From Candidatus Poribacteria bacterium (GTDB taxonomy: Bacteria > Poribacteria > WGA-4E > PCPOR2b): a stretch of 7,538 nt of DNA. The notes beneath the pieces were generated by a model, which saw only the letters and a list, made by a program, of their open reading frames with translations, searched no databases and was not told the origin of the DNA. The stretch's first letter is position 1; each line of letters begins with the position of its first letter. Below are positions 1 through 6,721 of the stretch, one piece after another. The translations under genes and the position numbers were made by a program. The DNA lies in contig JAPUIP010000425.1 of the NCBI GenBank assembly GCA_027296925.1, positions 1 through 7,538 of the forward strand, in the 5' to 3' direction.

Positions 1-357
1 GACGAAACCGGCGGCTTCACTGCCTTTATCTGTTGGTCCCTCCAACCCAACAACACCCGCCTTGAACATATCCCACCTTCGGGAAGTTTTGAATACCTCA
101 AAACGCTGGCAATCTCCCGCTTGATGCTTGATAATTTTGAAAACTTCCAGTCTTCATGGGTAACCCAAGGGCCGAAGATTGGGCAGTTGTCACTCAAATT
201 TGGCGCGAACGACATGGGCGGCACCATGATCGAGGAGAACGTCGTCAGCAAAGCGGGGACGGTCTACTACATGCCCATTGAGGAAATTGAACGGACAATC
301 ACGGAGTTGGGGTGCGTTCCGAAGCGGCGGAATTTCTTCTATGAGATCCTCGATTGA
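1..357 (+). CDS. mqnC: Cyclic dehypoxanthinyl futalosine synthase MqnC, C-terminal part (gene cut by window start)
   Basis: The frame is open from base 1, so the gene begins outside the window; 118 residues and a TGA stop are visible, about a third of a usual MqnC of some 350-370 residues. MqnC is a cytosolic radical-SAM enzyme that cyclises dehypoxanthine futalosine in the futalosine route to menaquinone. The radical-SAM CxxxCxxC motif is upstream and unseen. Recognisable C-terminal blocks are GGFTAFICW near residues 4-12, LKTLAISRLMLDN near 34-46, SWVTQGPKIGQ near 52-62 and GANDMGGTMIEENVVSKAG near 68-86. The last block separates MqnC from the relatives MqnE and CofH, which are the main alternatives. 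TTG at 121 is not a start, because conserved sequence continues upstream of it. No other mqn gene is in view. Confidence 0.9.
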   Translation, partial: DETGGFTAFICWSLQPNNTRLEHIPPSGSFEYLKTLAISRLMLDNFENFQSSWVTQGPKIGQLSLKFGANDMGGTMIEENVVSKAGTVYYMPIEEIERTITELGCVPKRRNFFYEILD

Positions 358-365
358 TTGAGATC

Positions 366-1307
366 ATGTCTGAACCGAACAGATACTGGACATACTTTGA
401 TGAAGCATGGAAAAAGGTGATCGAGCGATTCTTTCCACAGTTCCTGTATTTCTTTGTGCCTGCGCTTTACGAAGATGTGGATTTCTCAAAACCGTTCACC
501 TTTCTCGATAAAGAGTTAGAGCAGATGTCTCAAAAGAGCATCAGGGGCTCAAAGTTTGTCGATAAACTGGCGAAAGTCTTCCTCAAGGATGGCAACGAGC
601 AGTGGATCCTGATTCACATTGAGATACAAGCCGACACCGATGACGATTTTTCCCTTCGGATGTTTCGCTATTTCTATCGAATTTTCGACCAACATGGTGA
701 GCGGATTGTGAGTATGGCGGTTCTGGCGGGTTCAGAGAACCGGGCGGTAAAAGGCAGGTATGAGTTAAAAGCGTATGGAAGCGGTATTGAGTTTCAATAT
801 CTGACGTTCAAGCTGATCGATTATGAACGAGACAAGCTGGAGGCGGAGGATAATCCCATTGCACTGGTCATTTTAGCCGCTCAGGAAAGAGAGCGACTGC
901 GGCGCAGCCAAGATCGCTTCAATACAAAATGGTATCTGATCAGAAAATTGTATGAGAGAGGATATAGCCGAGCGGAAATCACGGGTCTATTTGAATTTAT
1001 CGATTGGGTTTTACAACTGAGTGATACAGAGGAAAAACGCCTCTGGGAACAGGTGAAAGCCCTGGAGGAGGTGAGAAGAATGCCTTACGTCACGAGTGGC
1101 GAGCGAATCGGCATGGAAAAAGGATTGCAACAGGGATTGCAACAAATGGTTCTGGAAGCAGTGGAGGAGCGATTTGGGGAAATTCCCACTTTCATTTCCG
1201 ATGTCGTTCATCAAATCGAAGACCACGATCAACTGCGATCTTTGCTGCGCCAGGCAATCCGAAGTGTGTCCCTGGAAGCATTTCAACAAGGCCTCAACGG
1301 CAATTGA
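366..1307 (+). CDS. Rpn family / PD-(D/E)XK nuclease-like protein (transposase-like)
   Basis: A 313-residue protein from ATG 366. The frame opens earlier at TTG 354, but ATG begins the family-like sequence MSEPNRYWTYFDEAWK; neither start has a good ribosome site. It resembles the large Rpn (recombination-promoting nuclease) / PDDEXK transposase-like family found in many copies in cyanobacteria and other bacteria. The candidate nuclease core is E52, D66 (in FVDKLAKV) and E86-x-Q88 (in LIHIEIQ), matching the D...ExQ/K layout of the superfamily. An Arg/Lys-rich helical middle follows, then a Gly-x-x-x repeat tail (GMEK, GLQQ, GLQQ at residues 249-260) typical of these proteins. Known Rpn proteins are DNA endonucleases; activity here is inferred. 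It lies 8 bases after mqnC, probably by chance of insertion rather than shared function. The frame is intact. Confidence 0.8.
   Translation: MSEPNRYWTYFDEAWKKVIERFFPQFLYFFVPALYEDVDFSKPFTFLDKELEQMSQKSIRGSKFVDKLAKVFLKDGNEQWILIHIEIQADTDDDFSLRMFRYFYRIFDQHGERIVSMAVLAGSENRAVKGRYELKAYGSGIEFQYLTFKLIDYERDKLEAEDNPIALVILAAQERERLRRSQDRFNTKWYLIRKLYERGYSRAEITGLFEFIDWVLQLSDTEEKRLWEQVKALEEVRRMPYVTSGERIGMEKGLQQGLQQMVLEAVEERFGEIPTFISDVVHQIEDHDQLRSLLRQAIRSVSLEAFQQGLNGN
1122..1145 (+). repeat. 12-base tandem repeat encoding GLQQ-GLQQ in the Rpn-like gene
   Basis: Two adjacent 12-mers, GGATTGCAACAG at 1122-1133 and GGATTGCAACAA at 1134-1145, differ at one base. With the preceding GGCATGGAAAAA (Gly-Met-Glu-Lys) they make three four-residue units. 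Because the unit is a multiple of three, slippage would change the length of the tail without breaking the frame. Confidence 0.75.
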
Positions 1308-1343
1308 ACAATACGTCTACTAAGACGAGGTTGAAATCGTACA

Positions 1344-2408
1344 ATGCCCCTAATATCAGCGGATCAACTCAGAACCATCAGCATCGATATCTTCAAAGCC
1401 CTCGGTATGATGTCGGACAAAGCTCAGACGATTGCGAATCTCCTCGTCGAATCGAACCTCGCTGGACACGATTCACACGGGGTCTTGCGCCTACCGCAGT
1501 ACGTCCATGCGATTCAGGGTGGGGGTATTGATGCAGATGCGGAGATTGAGATTGTGAGCGAAACGCCTTCGAGCGCGGTTATCGATGGCCACTGGGGGTT
1601 GGGCCAGGTCATCGCCACGCAAGCGATGGAGATTGCTATTGCCAAAGCGAAAGCACACGTCATCAGCACAGTAAATGTCTATAACAGCAACCACATTGGG
1701 AGATTGTCGGCTTATGTGATGATGGCAGCGCAAGCGAGGATGATTGGTCTACTCTTCGTCAACGGGCACGGGGCGGATCAAGGCGTTGCACCGTGGGGCG
1801 GTTCGGATCGACGGTTGGGCACGAATCCAATGGCGTGTGGAATTCCAACCGGGCAAGCGGATGCTATGGTGATCGATCTGACAACGAGCGTTGTTGCCGG
1901 CGGAAAGATTCGGGCGTATCGGAGTCGTGGGGAGCCATTGCCGGAGGGATGGGTCATCGACGCGGCGGGAAACCCGAGCACCGAGCCCGGCGCATATCTC
2001 GATGAACCGCAAGGAGCGCTGCTCCCATTCGGTGGGCTTGCCGGACATAAAGGTTACGGGTTGAGTCTGTTCGTGGATATACTCGCCGGTGCGATGTGTG
2101 AAGCCGGTTGCAGTCGGCCCGCTTCGCCCAAGCTTGGTAACGCCTTTCTCACAATCGTCATTGACATTGAGAAATTCACACCGCTTGCAGATTTTGAAGC
2201 GCACGTTGCGGGACTGATCGATTTTGTGAAAGCATCGCCAACCGCCCCCGATTTCGAGGAGATCTCCATTCCCGGCGAACGCTCCGCTCGCACGCGCCGT
2301 GAGCGACTCGTAAACGGCATCCCACTTGATGATGCCACATGGGAGAATCTGGTGGAAGCCGCACGGCAAGTTGGCGTTAACGTCGAGCAAGTGGGTTCAG
2401 GCAGATGA
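1344..2408 (+). CDS. Ldh_2-family malate/L-lactate (2-hydroxyacid) dehydrogenase
   Basis: A 354-residue cytosolic NAD(P)-dependent oxidoreductase of the malate/L-lactate dehydrogenase family that also holds sulfolactate, ureidoglycolate and diketogulonate dehydrogenases. It is unrelated to classical Rossmann-fold malate dehydrogenases. Family blocks are GHDSHG at residues 41-46, NSNHIGRL at 114-121 with the conserved His117, the cofactor-site block LGTNPMACGIP from 158, and FGGLAGHKGYGLSLFVDILAG in the C-terminal half. Length is normal and no conserved block is lost. Start ATG 1344 gives the usual N-terminus, with GAGG at 1327-1330 as a rather distant ribosome site. The stop overlaps the Nudix start. 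The substrate cannot be read from sequence, and the neighbours give no pathway clue; a catabolic 2-hydroxyacid or 2-oxoacid is most likely. Confidence 0.9.
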   Translation: MPLISADQLRTISIDIFKALGMMSDKAQTIANLLVESNLAGHDSHGVLRLPQYVHAIQGGGIDADAEIEIVSETPSSAVIDGHWGLGQVIATQAMEIAIAKAKAHVISTVNVYNSNHIGRLSAYVMMAAQARMIGLLFVNGHGADQGVAPWGGSDRRLGTNPMACGIPTGQADAMVIDLTTSVVAGGKIRAYRSRGEPLPEGWVIDAAGNPSTEPGAYLDEPQGALLPFGGLAGHKGYGLSLFVDILAGAMCEAGCSRPASPKLGNAFLTIVIDIEKFTPLADFEAHVAGLIDFVKASPTAPDFEEISIPGERSARTRRERLVNGIPLDDATWENLVEAARQVGVNVEQVGSGR

Positions 2409-2899
2409 TCTCCCATCATGTCACGGCGACAGGGCCATCTGCAAAAATCACCTGGATGCCGTTGCCCTTTCAACCACCCCGAGAATTGACGACGCAGGCT
2501 TACGCCATTTGCTTTACGGCCGATGGGAACATTGTTCTCGTCTCCGGTGATGATGCATATTGGAACTTGCCCGGCGGGCATCCAGCCCAAGGGGAAACGT
2601 TAGAAGAAGCCTTGGCTCGGGAGGTCTGGGAGGAAGCGTGTGCTGAAGTCAAACAGTGTACGTACATCGGCTGTCAAAAGATCGACGAACCCAATAGCCG
2701 GGAAGGGCTTCCGCTTTATTACCAAACACGTTTCTGGGCTCGTGTTGAACTCTATCCCTTCCGGCCACAATTTGAAACCACCCAACGCCGATTAGTTCCG
2801 CCGGCGCAATTTCTATCGACGCTCGCGTGGGGAGATGCGCCGATAGCGAAAATTCTTTTGGACAACGCGCTTTCTGTCGAACAGAACACGAATTCCTAA
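2405..2899 (+). CDS. Nudix hydrolase
   Basis: A 164-residue protein of the Nudix superfamily, which hydrolyses nucleoside diphosphates linked to another group, using Mg2+ or Mn2+ held by the Glu residues of the Nudix box. The box is clear: G58, five residues, E64, seven residues, then REVWEEACA at 72-80 (consensus REUxEExGU). The usual Gly near the end of the box is Cys79, while catalytic E73, E76 and E77 are kept. The N-terminal strand RELTTQAYAICF and YWNLPGGH before the box are typical. The start ATG 2405 overlaps the dehydrogenase stop in an ATGA junction, which suggests translational coupling. Met18 (2456) is a possible later start that keeps the whole domain. Substrate unknown; it could be a housecleaning or NTP-processing enzyme. 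Confidence 0.9.
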   Translation: MISHHVTATGPSAKITWMPLPFQPPRELTTQAYAICFTADGNIVLVSGDDAYWNLPGGHPAQGETLEEALAREVWEEACAEVKQCTYIGCQKIDEPNSREGLPLYYQTRFWARVELYPFRPQFETTQRRLVPPAQFLSTLAWGDAPIAKILLDNALSVEQNTNS

Positions 2900-2900
2900 A

Positions 2901-2909
2901 AGGAAGGGG
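2901..2909 (+). promoter_or_regulatory. Strong ribosome binding site of the 64-residue gene
   Basis: AGGAAGGGG lies 8 bases before ATG 2918. It fixes the start of a short gene that could otherwise be doubted, and it is the best Shine-Dalgarno match in the left half of the window. Confidence 0.75.
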
Positions 2910-2917
2910 CAGATAAA

Positions 2918-3112
2918 ATGAAGAAAATCCAGGTACCAACTGAATGGGGGGCAAAAGCATTTGGTGTGTTATTGCAACACGGGGTTGTGCGGTCCGTTTT
3001 ACCTGTTAATCCGCCAACTTATATTGTCTTTGATGAACAGATAGAAAAGCTCAAAGGAGCAGGCATTCCATTTACGATTATTGAATTCAAGGGAGGGAGG
3101 CGTGCTCACTAA
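2918..3112 (+). CDS. Small protein of unknown function (64 aa), first gene of an AT-richer pair
   Basis: I do not recognise the family. It is a soluble 64-residue protein with no signal peptide or membrane segment, beginning MKKIQVPTEWGAKAF and ending in the basic tail FKGGRRAH. A VLPVNPPTYIVFDEQ strand-like stretch is followed by a helix and GIPFTIIEF, suggesting a small alpha/beta fold. Reality as a gene rests on the strong ribosome site, an 18-base gap after the Nudix gene, and an 11-base overlap with the next gene. Sampled G+C of this pair is about 42%, against about 50% or more in neighbours, so it may have been acquired as a unit. A small regulatory or antitoxin-like partner of the downstream protein is possible, but only the architecture hints at that. 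Confidence 0.7.
   Translation: MKKIQVPTEWGAKAFGVLLQHGVVRSVLPVNPPTYIVFDEQIEKLKGAGIPFTIIEFKGGRRAH
3089..3100 (+). promoter_or_regulatory. Purine-rich ribosome binding site inside the upstream gene, selecting GTG 3102
   Basis: The stretch AAGGGAGGGAGG holds two overlapping GGGAGG sites (3091-3096 and 3095-3100). The first is 5 bases from GTG 3102, a good spacing; the second is only 1 base away. The TTG at 3081 in the same frame has no such site and lies before it, so GTG is preferred. The site also encodes the Gly-Gly-Arg of the upstream protein's tail. Confidence 0.65.
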
Positions 3113-3434
3113 CGCCAAGGAATATAAAGTCTATGTCCCAATGACTTATCCTGACGGGGGACCAGTAGGATCGGAAAAGCTGTATGCGGTAAGAACACGA
3201 TTGTTAGAGTGTTTCGGCGGTGTAACCACCGTAAGGAAAGCCAATTACCTTGAAGGTTTTTGGTTAGCTGAAGAGGAAGTTATCCCCGATCAGATTGTTA
3301 CCTATACCTCCGTAGATCTGCGTCACCCAGGGATGGAAAATGAGACCTTTATGCTTGAGTATAAGGATGAACTCAAGCGTGAGTTTCGACAGCGAGAGGT
3401 ATTTATCATCGTATCAGATTTACAAATCATCTAA
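3102..3434 (+). CDS. Conserved-looking hypothetical protein (110 aa), second gene of the pair
   Basis: Starts at GTG 3102, overlapping the 64-residue gene by 11 bases. The protein is soluble, with no signal or membrane segment. It begins with a strand YKVYVPMTYPDGGPV, then a helix ending in ECFGGVTTV, a strand with a central Trp (GFWLAEEEV), a strand DQIVTYTSV, a charged helix KDELKREFRQ and a last strand VFIIVSDLQII. This beta-alpha-beta-beta-alpha-beta order recalls ferredoxin-like stress or secretory domains such as DUF3574 (FGG/PdGlT and Gxw positions), but that is a loose resemblance, not an assignment. The overlap implies coupled translation with its partner. Function unknown; a two-gene module such as toxin-antitoxin is one untested option. 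Confidence 0.75.
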   Translation: MLTNAKEYKVYVPMTYPDGGPVGSEKLYAVRTRLLECFGGVTTVRKANYLEGFWLAEEEVIPDQIVTYTSVDLRHPGMENETFMLEYKDELKREFRQREVFIIVSDLQII

Positions 3435-3518
3435 TGCGACCTCGACTTTTTTTGAGGAGAATACGTTGTAACGCGTAGCAAACTAGCAAGTATTTACGCA
3501 AGGGTACAGGAAGAGATT

Positions 3519-4418
3519 ATGATGTCACAAAACGTTGTCACAAAAACAGATTTAACAAACCTACCCCTCTTCTACAGAGGAAAAGTTCGAGATCTTTATG
3601 ACCTTGGCGATCACTTGCTGATCGTCTCAACGGATCGGATCTCGGCGTTTGATGTCATCTTGCCGAACGGTATCCCCGACAAAGGACGCATTCTGACTGC
3701 ACTCTCCGAGTTCTGGTTCGATTACACAAAATCCATCGTCGATAACCATCTGATCACGACCGATGTGTCTGAGTACCCTGACGTGTTGCAACCCTACGCC
3801 GATCTGCTTCGAGGGCGATCCATGCTGGTGCGCAAAGCTAACCGGATCGACATCGAATGTGTCGTGCGTGGATACATCGCCGGTTCAGCGTGGTCAGAAT
3901 ATAAAACGGACGGAACGGTGTGTGGAGAAAAACTACCTGAAGGATTGCGCGAATCGGATCGCTTGCCGTCGCTCATATTTACGCCCGCCACGAAAGCGGA
4001 GCACGGGGAGCATGATGAGAATATCTCCATCGCGCAGATGGAGGGGACCATTGGGAAGGATTTGGCGGGGCAGATTATTCAAACCAGTTTCGCCCTGTTT
4101 GAGTCGGCCAGTGCACATGCTGAAAAGGTTGGCATCATTCTCTGTGACACAAAGTTCGAGTTTGGGCTGATTGATGACAAACTCATTCTCATCGATGAGG
4201 TTTTCACGCCCGATTCGTCGCGTTTCTGGCCCAAAGATGCGTATGCGCCGGGTGGTCCTCAGCCCAGCTTTGACAAGCAGTACGTGCGCGATTATCTGAC
4301 CGAGATTGGTTGGAATAAGCAACCGCCTGCCCCGGAGCTCCCCGAGTCGGTCATCCGCAAAACCAGTGAAAAATATTTGGAGGCGTATCGCCTGATCGTT
4401 GGGCGGGAATTAACCTGA
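3519..4418 (+). CDS. purC: Phosphoribosylaminoimidazole-succinocarboxamide (SAICAR) synthase
   Basis: A 299-residue cytosolic enzyme that joins aspartate to CAIR using ATP to give SAICAR in de novo purine synthesis. Motifs: RGKVRDLYD at 20-28 (ATP-binding N-lobe), STDRISAFD at 37-45, VVRGYIAGSAWSEY at 115-128, and the two family signatures, ILCDTKFEFG at 207-216 and LIDEVFTPDSSRFW at 224-237. At about 300 residues it is of the longer type also seen in yeast, not the short 237-residue E. coli type. AGGAAGAG at 3508-3515 serves ATG 3519; ATG 3522 follows directly and cannot be excluded. The gene stands alone, without other pur genes in view. The preceding 84-base gap (3435-3518) shows no convincing promoter or terminator. 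It converges on the lipoprotein gene with 25 bases between stops. Confidence 0.96.
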   Translation: MMSQNVVTKTDLTNLPLFYRGKVRDLYDLGDHLLIVSTDRISAFDVILPNGIPDKGRILTALSEFWFDYTKSIVDNHLITTDVSEYPDVLQPYADLLRGRSMLVRKANRIDIECVVRGYIAGSAWSEYKTDGTVCGEKLPEGLRESDRLPSLIFTPATKAEHGEHDENISIAQMEGTIGKDLAGQIIQTSFALFESASAHAEKVGIILCDTKFEFGLIDDKLILIDEVFTPDSSRFWPKDAYAPGGPQPSFDKQYVRDYLTEIGWNKQPPAPELPESVIRKTSEKYLEAYRLIVGRELT

Positions 4419-4443
4419 TCCGCATACAGAGGGAAAACGCAGG

Positions 4444-4911
4444 TCACTCAACAAGGAAGACGTGACTTCGCTCAAACAGCCCATCCAAAAAGATCTCGAC
4501 AAACCATTCGCCTTCAGGAAATCCGTTCGATGGCTGGTCAATAAAGAACCACGTAATCTGATCGCCCGTTTCGGAATTGAAGATTTCCTCTTCCCGCCGA
4601 AAGGGTGGGTCATCCGTATCCTCCTCTGGCGAAAACCAGAGGACTTCAACCGTATGCGTGTCCTCGACATTGGTCCAAAAAATCCATAAATGGATGCGGT
4701 CACTCACCCTTGAGAAGAAAGTGTCCGTAATTCCATCTGGGCGATCCTCGTTGACGTTGATTGCGAGAACAGAGTCCAGAATCACAGGCTCCCCTCTGAG
4801 TAGCGCAATGGACGCACTCCCTCCCGACGGCGACTCATCACACCCACCGAAAATGATGCTTGCCAGAACGAGTATTGGGAAAAGGCTAGACATATGATAC
4901 CGATTGTGCAT
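4444..4911 (-). CDS. Small acidic lipoprotein of unknown function
   Basis: A 155-residue protein read on the - strand. ATG at 4911 follows the ribosome site AAGGGGAG (plus-strand 4921-4928) at about 9-10 bases, so it is preferred over Met7. The N-terminus has a weakly basic start, a hydrophobic run FPILVLASIIF and a lipobox FGGC with Cys24, so signal peptidase II processing and membrane anchoring are expected. Phe at -3 is less usual than Leu. The mature 132 residues are rich in Asp and Glu (for instance PEEDTDD and RREEE). Alternating hydrophobic strands and a C-terminal GEWFVEIFLDG at 134-144 suggest a beta-sandwich of the kind seen in extracytoplasmic domains. I recognise no family. It has its own promoter and converges with purC. 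Confidence 0.8.
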   Translation of the reverse strand: MHNRYHMSSLFPILVLASIIFGGCDESPSGGSASIALLRGEPVILDSVLAINVNEDRPDGITDTFFSRVSDRIHLWIFWTNVEDTHTVEVLWFSPEEDTDDPPFRREEEIFNSETGDQITWFFIDQPSNGFPEGEWFVEIFLDGLFERSHVFLVE

Positions 4912-4953
4912 TCGTATGTTTCTCCCCTTGTGTTCATACTTGAATTTTGCTAC

Positions 4954-4982
4954 ATCATACCCGATTCATTTGCCGCTGTCAA
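4954..4982 (-). promoter_or_regulatory. Near-consensus sigma-70-type promoter for the lipoprotein gene
   Basis: On the - strand TTGACA (plus 4982-4977) is a perfect -35 box, followed by exactly 17 bases and TATGAT (plus 4959-4954), a 5/6 match to the -10 box. A start near 4947 would leave a leader of about 36 bases before ATG 4911, with the ribosome site inside it. It points toward the lipoprotein and away from the amidohydrolase. Activity is inferred and assumes a housekeeping sigma factor with the usual preference. Confidence 0.75.
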
Positions 4983-5072
4983 CTGAAAACCGATCCAGGA
5001 TTTGGAGAGACGGGGTGCATCTCTGCGCCCTTGCATCCTTGAATCCGCTTTGCCAAACATGGAGAATATCTG

Positions 5073-6620
5073 ATGCAATTTGACTATATCATTCACGGCG
5101 GAACCGTTGTCGATGGCACAGGAAGCCGTGAGCCATTCCCAGCGGCCGTTGGTGTCATCAGTGATCAGATTGCCGCTGTTGGACGCCTGGATACCGCCCA
5201 GGCAAGCCGGGTGATCGATGCACACGGGCGCGTTGTGAGTCCAGGCTTTATCGATGTTCACGTCCACTCAGAGATTGCCCTGTTGGGCGGCAGAGACCAG
5301 ATGGCAGCCGTTCGTCAGGGCGTAACCACGCAGCTTATGGCGCCGGACGGATTCGGTTGGGCGCCTCTATCGCCGGAAAAGGCGCGAGAAATGTGGCGTT
5401 ACACGCAATTTGCTTATGTCGATGCAGGGCTCTCTCTCGATTGGCGCAGCGCGGAGGATTATCTGAGCATCTTTCCCGGCCGCATTCCCGCCAACGTTTA
5501 CCCGCAGGTGCCCCACTGTGCGGTTCGCTTAGGGGCGATGGGGTGGGATACCCGACCCGCAACGGATGAGGAGCTGAACCTCATGGTCGAAACCACCCGT
5601 GAATGGCTGGAGGCGGGTGCGTGTTGTTTGTGCCTAGGACTCGACTATCAACCGAGCGCCAATGCGGATTTGCGGGAGCTTGTCACCTTGTCGAAGCTCG
5701 CTGCTTCATACGGGGCGATTTATGCCGCACATCTGCGTTACCGCATCCTCGGCCGAAAACGAGCGTGGGAAGAGACGTTTGAGATCTCTCGACAGGCGGG
5801 CATCCCCGTGCATATCTCTCATGAACGGGTGGACGCAGAGTCCGCGGAATTGCTGGACCGGATAGACCGTGAAGGCATCGATCTGACCTTCGAGTCGTAT
5901 CTCTATCCAGCGGGGATGACCCACATGACGATGATGCTACCGATGGCGTTTCAGGCGGGAAGTCCGGCGGATGTGCTGGCAAAGCTAGAAGCCCCGGACG
6001 CGCGAGAGCAATGCTTGCCCCTTCTGCGGGAACAGCTGGGGCAGGGAAATCAGATCGTCGGCTACACCCGTTCCGGTCGATTTATCGGCATGACGCTGGC
6101 GGAAGCAGCGGACAGTGTGGGCAAAACCTATGAGGAATTTGCTTTCGATCTGCTCATTGAGGAGGAGGGTATTCAGGCGTTCGTTTTCCCCTGGCAGACG
6201 CCTTCTGATGAAAATGAAGTGACAATCAACCGGACGGCTGCCCACCCGCGGATGATGATCGCCAGCGACGGCGTTTACAACATTCCTCATCCCCATCCCC
6301 GCGGCTACGGCTGTTTTGTGCAGTATCTCGGGCGTTTTGTGCGGGAGCGGAAGTTGGTCTCGTTGCAAGAAGCCATCTACAAGATGAGCGGATTTCCAGC
6401 GGAACGTTTTGGGCTTAAAGATCGGGGGCGGATCGCGGAAGGCCTGGCGGCGGACCTGGTCGTCTTTGACCCGGAAACTGTCGTCGATCGTTCGACCTGG
6501 CAGGAGCCGGTGCAGCCGGCGGTTGGCGTGGATTGGGTTTTGGTCAACGGCGTACCGGTGATTGAAGCGGGCAATCCCACCGGGCAATTGCCGGGGCGTG
6601 TGCTGCGGCATTCAGCCTGA
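5073..6620 (+). CDS. D-aminoacylase / N-acyl-D-amino-acid deacylase-type amidohydrolase
   Basis: A 515-residue cytosolic amidohydrolase (metal-dependent TIM barrel with small beta domain). ATG 5073 has GGAGA at 5061-5065, 7 bases away. Family marks: N-terminal beta strand DYIIHGGTVVDGTG, HxH metal pair at 63/65 in PGFIDVHVH, His220 in YAAHLRY, His250 in VHISHER, Asp399 in IASDG, and the C-terminal block ending GLAADLVVFDP. These match the metal and catalytic positions of known D-aminoacylases, which cut N-acyl-D-amino acids to the free D-amino acid. In those enzymes a Cys after the GVTT block (GNCG) also binds zinc; here the aligned residue is Asp92 in GVTTQLMAPDGFGWAP. His250 is followed by Glu-Arg rather than the usual His-Lys. 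So this is probably a distinct subgroup, and its substrate should not be assumed. A stand-alone gene, followed after 35 bases by the REP pair, which may help end transcription. Confidence 0.85.
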   Translation: MQFDYIIHGGTVVDGTGSREPFPAAVGVISDQIAAVGRLDTAQASRVIDAHGRVVSPGFIDVHVHSEIALLGGRDQMAAVRQGVTTQLMAPDGFGWAPLSPEKAREMWRYTQFAYVDAGLSLDWRSAEDYLSIFPGRIPANVYPQVPHCAVRLGAMGWDTRPATDEELNLMVETTREWLEAGACCLCLGLDYQPSANADLRELVTLSKLAASYGAIYAAHLRYRILGRKRAWEETFEISRQAGIPVHISHERVDAESAELLDRIDREGIDLTFESYLYPAGMTHMTMMLPMAFQAGSPADVLAKLEAPDAREQCLPLLREQLGQGNQIVGYTRSGRFIGMTLAEAADSVGKTYEEFAFDLLIEEEGIQAFVFPWQTPSDENEVTINRTAAHPRMMIASDGVYNIPHPHPRGYGCFVQYLGRFVRERKLVSLQEAIYKMSGFPAERFGLKDRGRIAEGLAADLVVFDPETVVDRSTWQEPVQPAVGVDWVLVNGVPVIEAGNPTGQLPGRVLRHSA

Positions 6621-6656
6621 TAGACCGTGACAGGTTGGGATATAATACCCGAAGCT

Positions 6657-6686
6657 GTAGGTCGGGTATGGCGCAGCCTACCCGAC
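6657..6686 (+). repeat. REP palindrome 1
   Basis: Foot GTAG (6657-6660), then arm GTCGGGTA (6661-6668), a bulged T, upper stem GGC, triloop GCA, GCC, and closing arm TACCCGAC (6679-6686). A GTAG-type tetranucleotide next to a bulged hairpin is the known form of REPs handled by RAYT proteins. Confidence 0.85.
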
Positions 6687-6697
6687 AGCAAGGAATC

Positions 6698-6721
6698 GTC
6701 GGGTTTGGAAACCCGACCTAC
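6698..6721 (-). repeat. REP palindrome 2, inverted, short-loop form
   Basis: A perfect 9-bp stem, GTCGGGTTT (6698-6706) and AAACCCGAC (6709-6717), with only GG between. Read on the - strand it also begins with a GTAG foot (plus CTAC 6718-6721). It lacks the bulge and upper stem of copy 1, so it is a variant or degraded partner. Confidence 0.8.

Noticed and set aside
1314..1327. Short inverted repeat CGTCT/AGACG between the Rpn-like gene and the dehydrogenase
   Set aside because: Only 5 bp with a 4-base loop and no T tract; expected by chance and too weak for a terminator.
1749..2390. 213-residue open frame on the - strand inside the dehydrogenase gene
   Set aside because: Antisense shadow of a clearly conserved gene; no ribosome site or recognisable protein.
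3438..3456. CCTC ... GAGG around a run of seven T after the 110-residue gene
   Set aside because: The T run is in the loop rather than after the stem, and the stem has about 4 bp, so it is not a credible intrinsic terminator.
3466..3496. TTGTAA and TATTTA as a possible purC promoter
   Set aside because: Spacer of 19 bases and weak boxes; not convincing without expression data.
5985..6611. 208-residue open frame on the - strand inside the amidohydrolase gene
   Set aside because: Antisense shadow in G+C-rich coding sequence, with no family features.
6641..6646. Perfect TATAAT before the RAYT gene
   Set aside because: No -35-like box at 16-18 bases upstream and no extended -10 TGn motif, so it may be chance.
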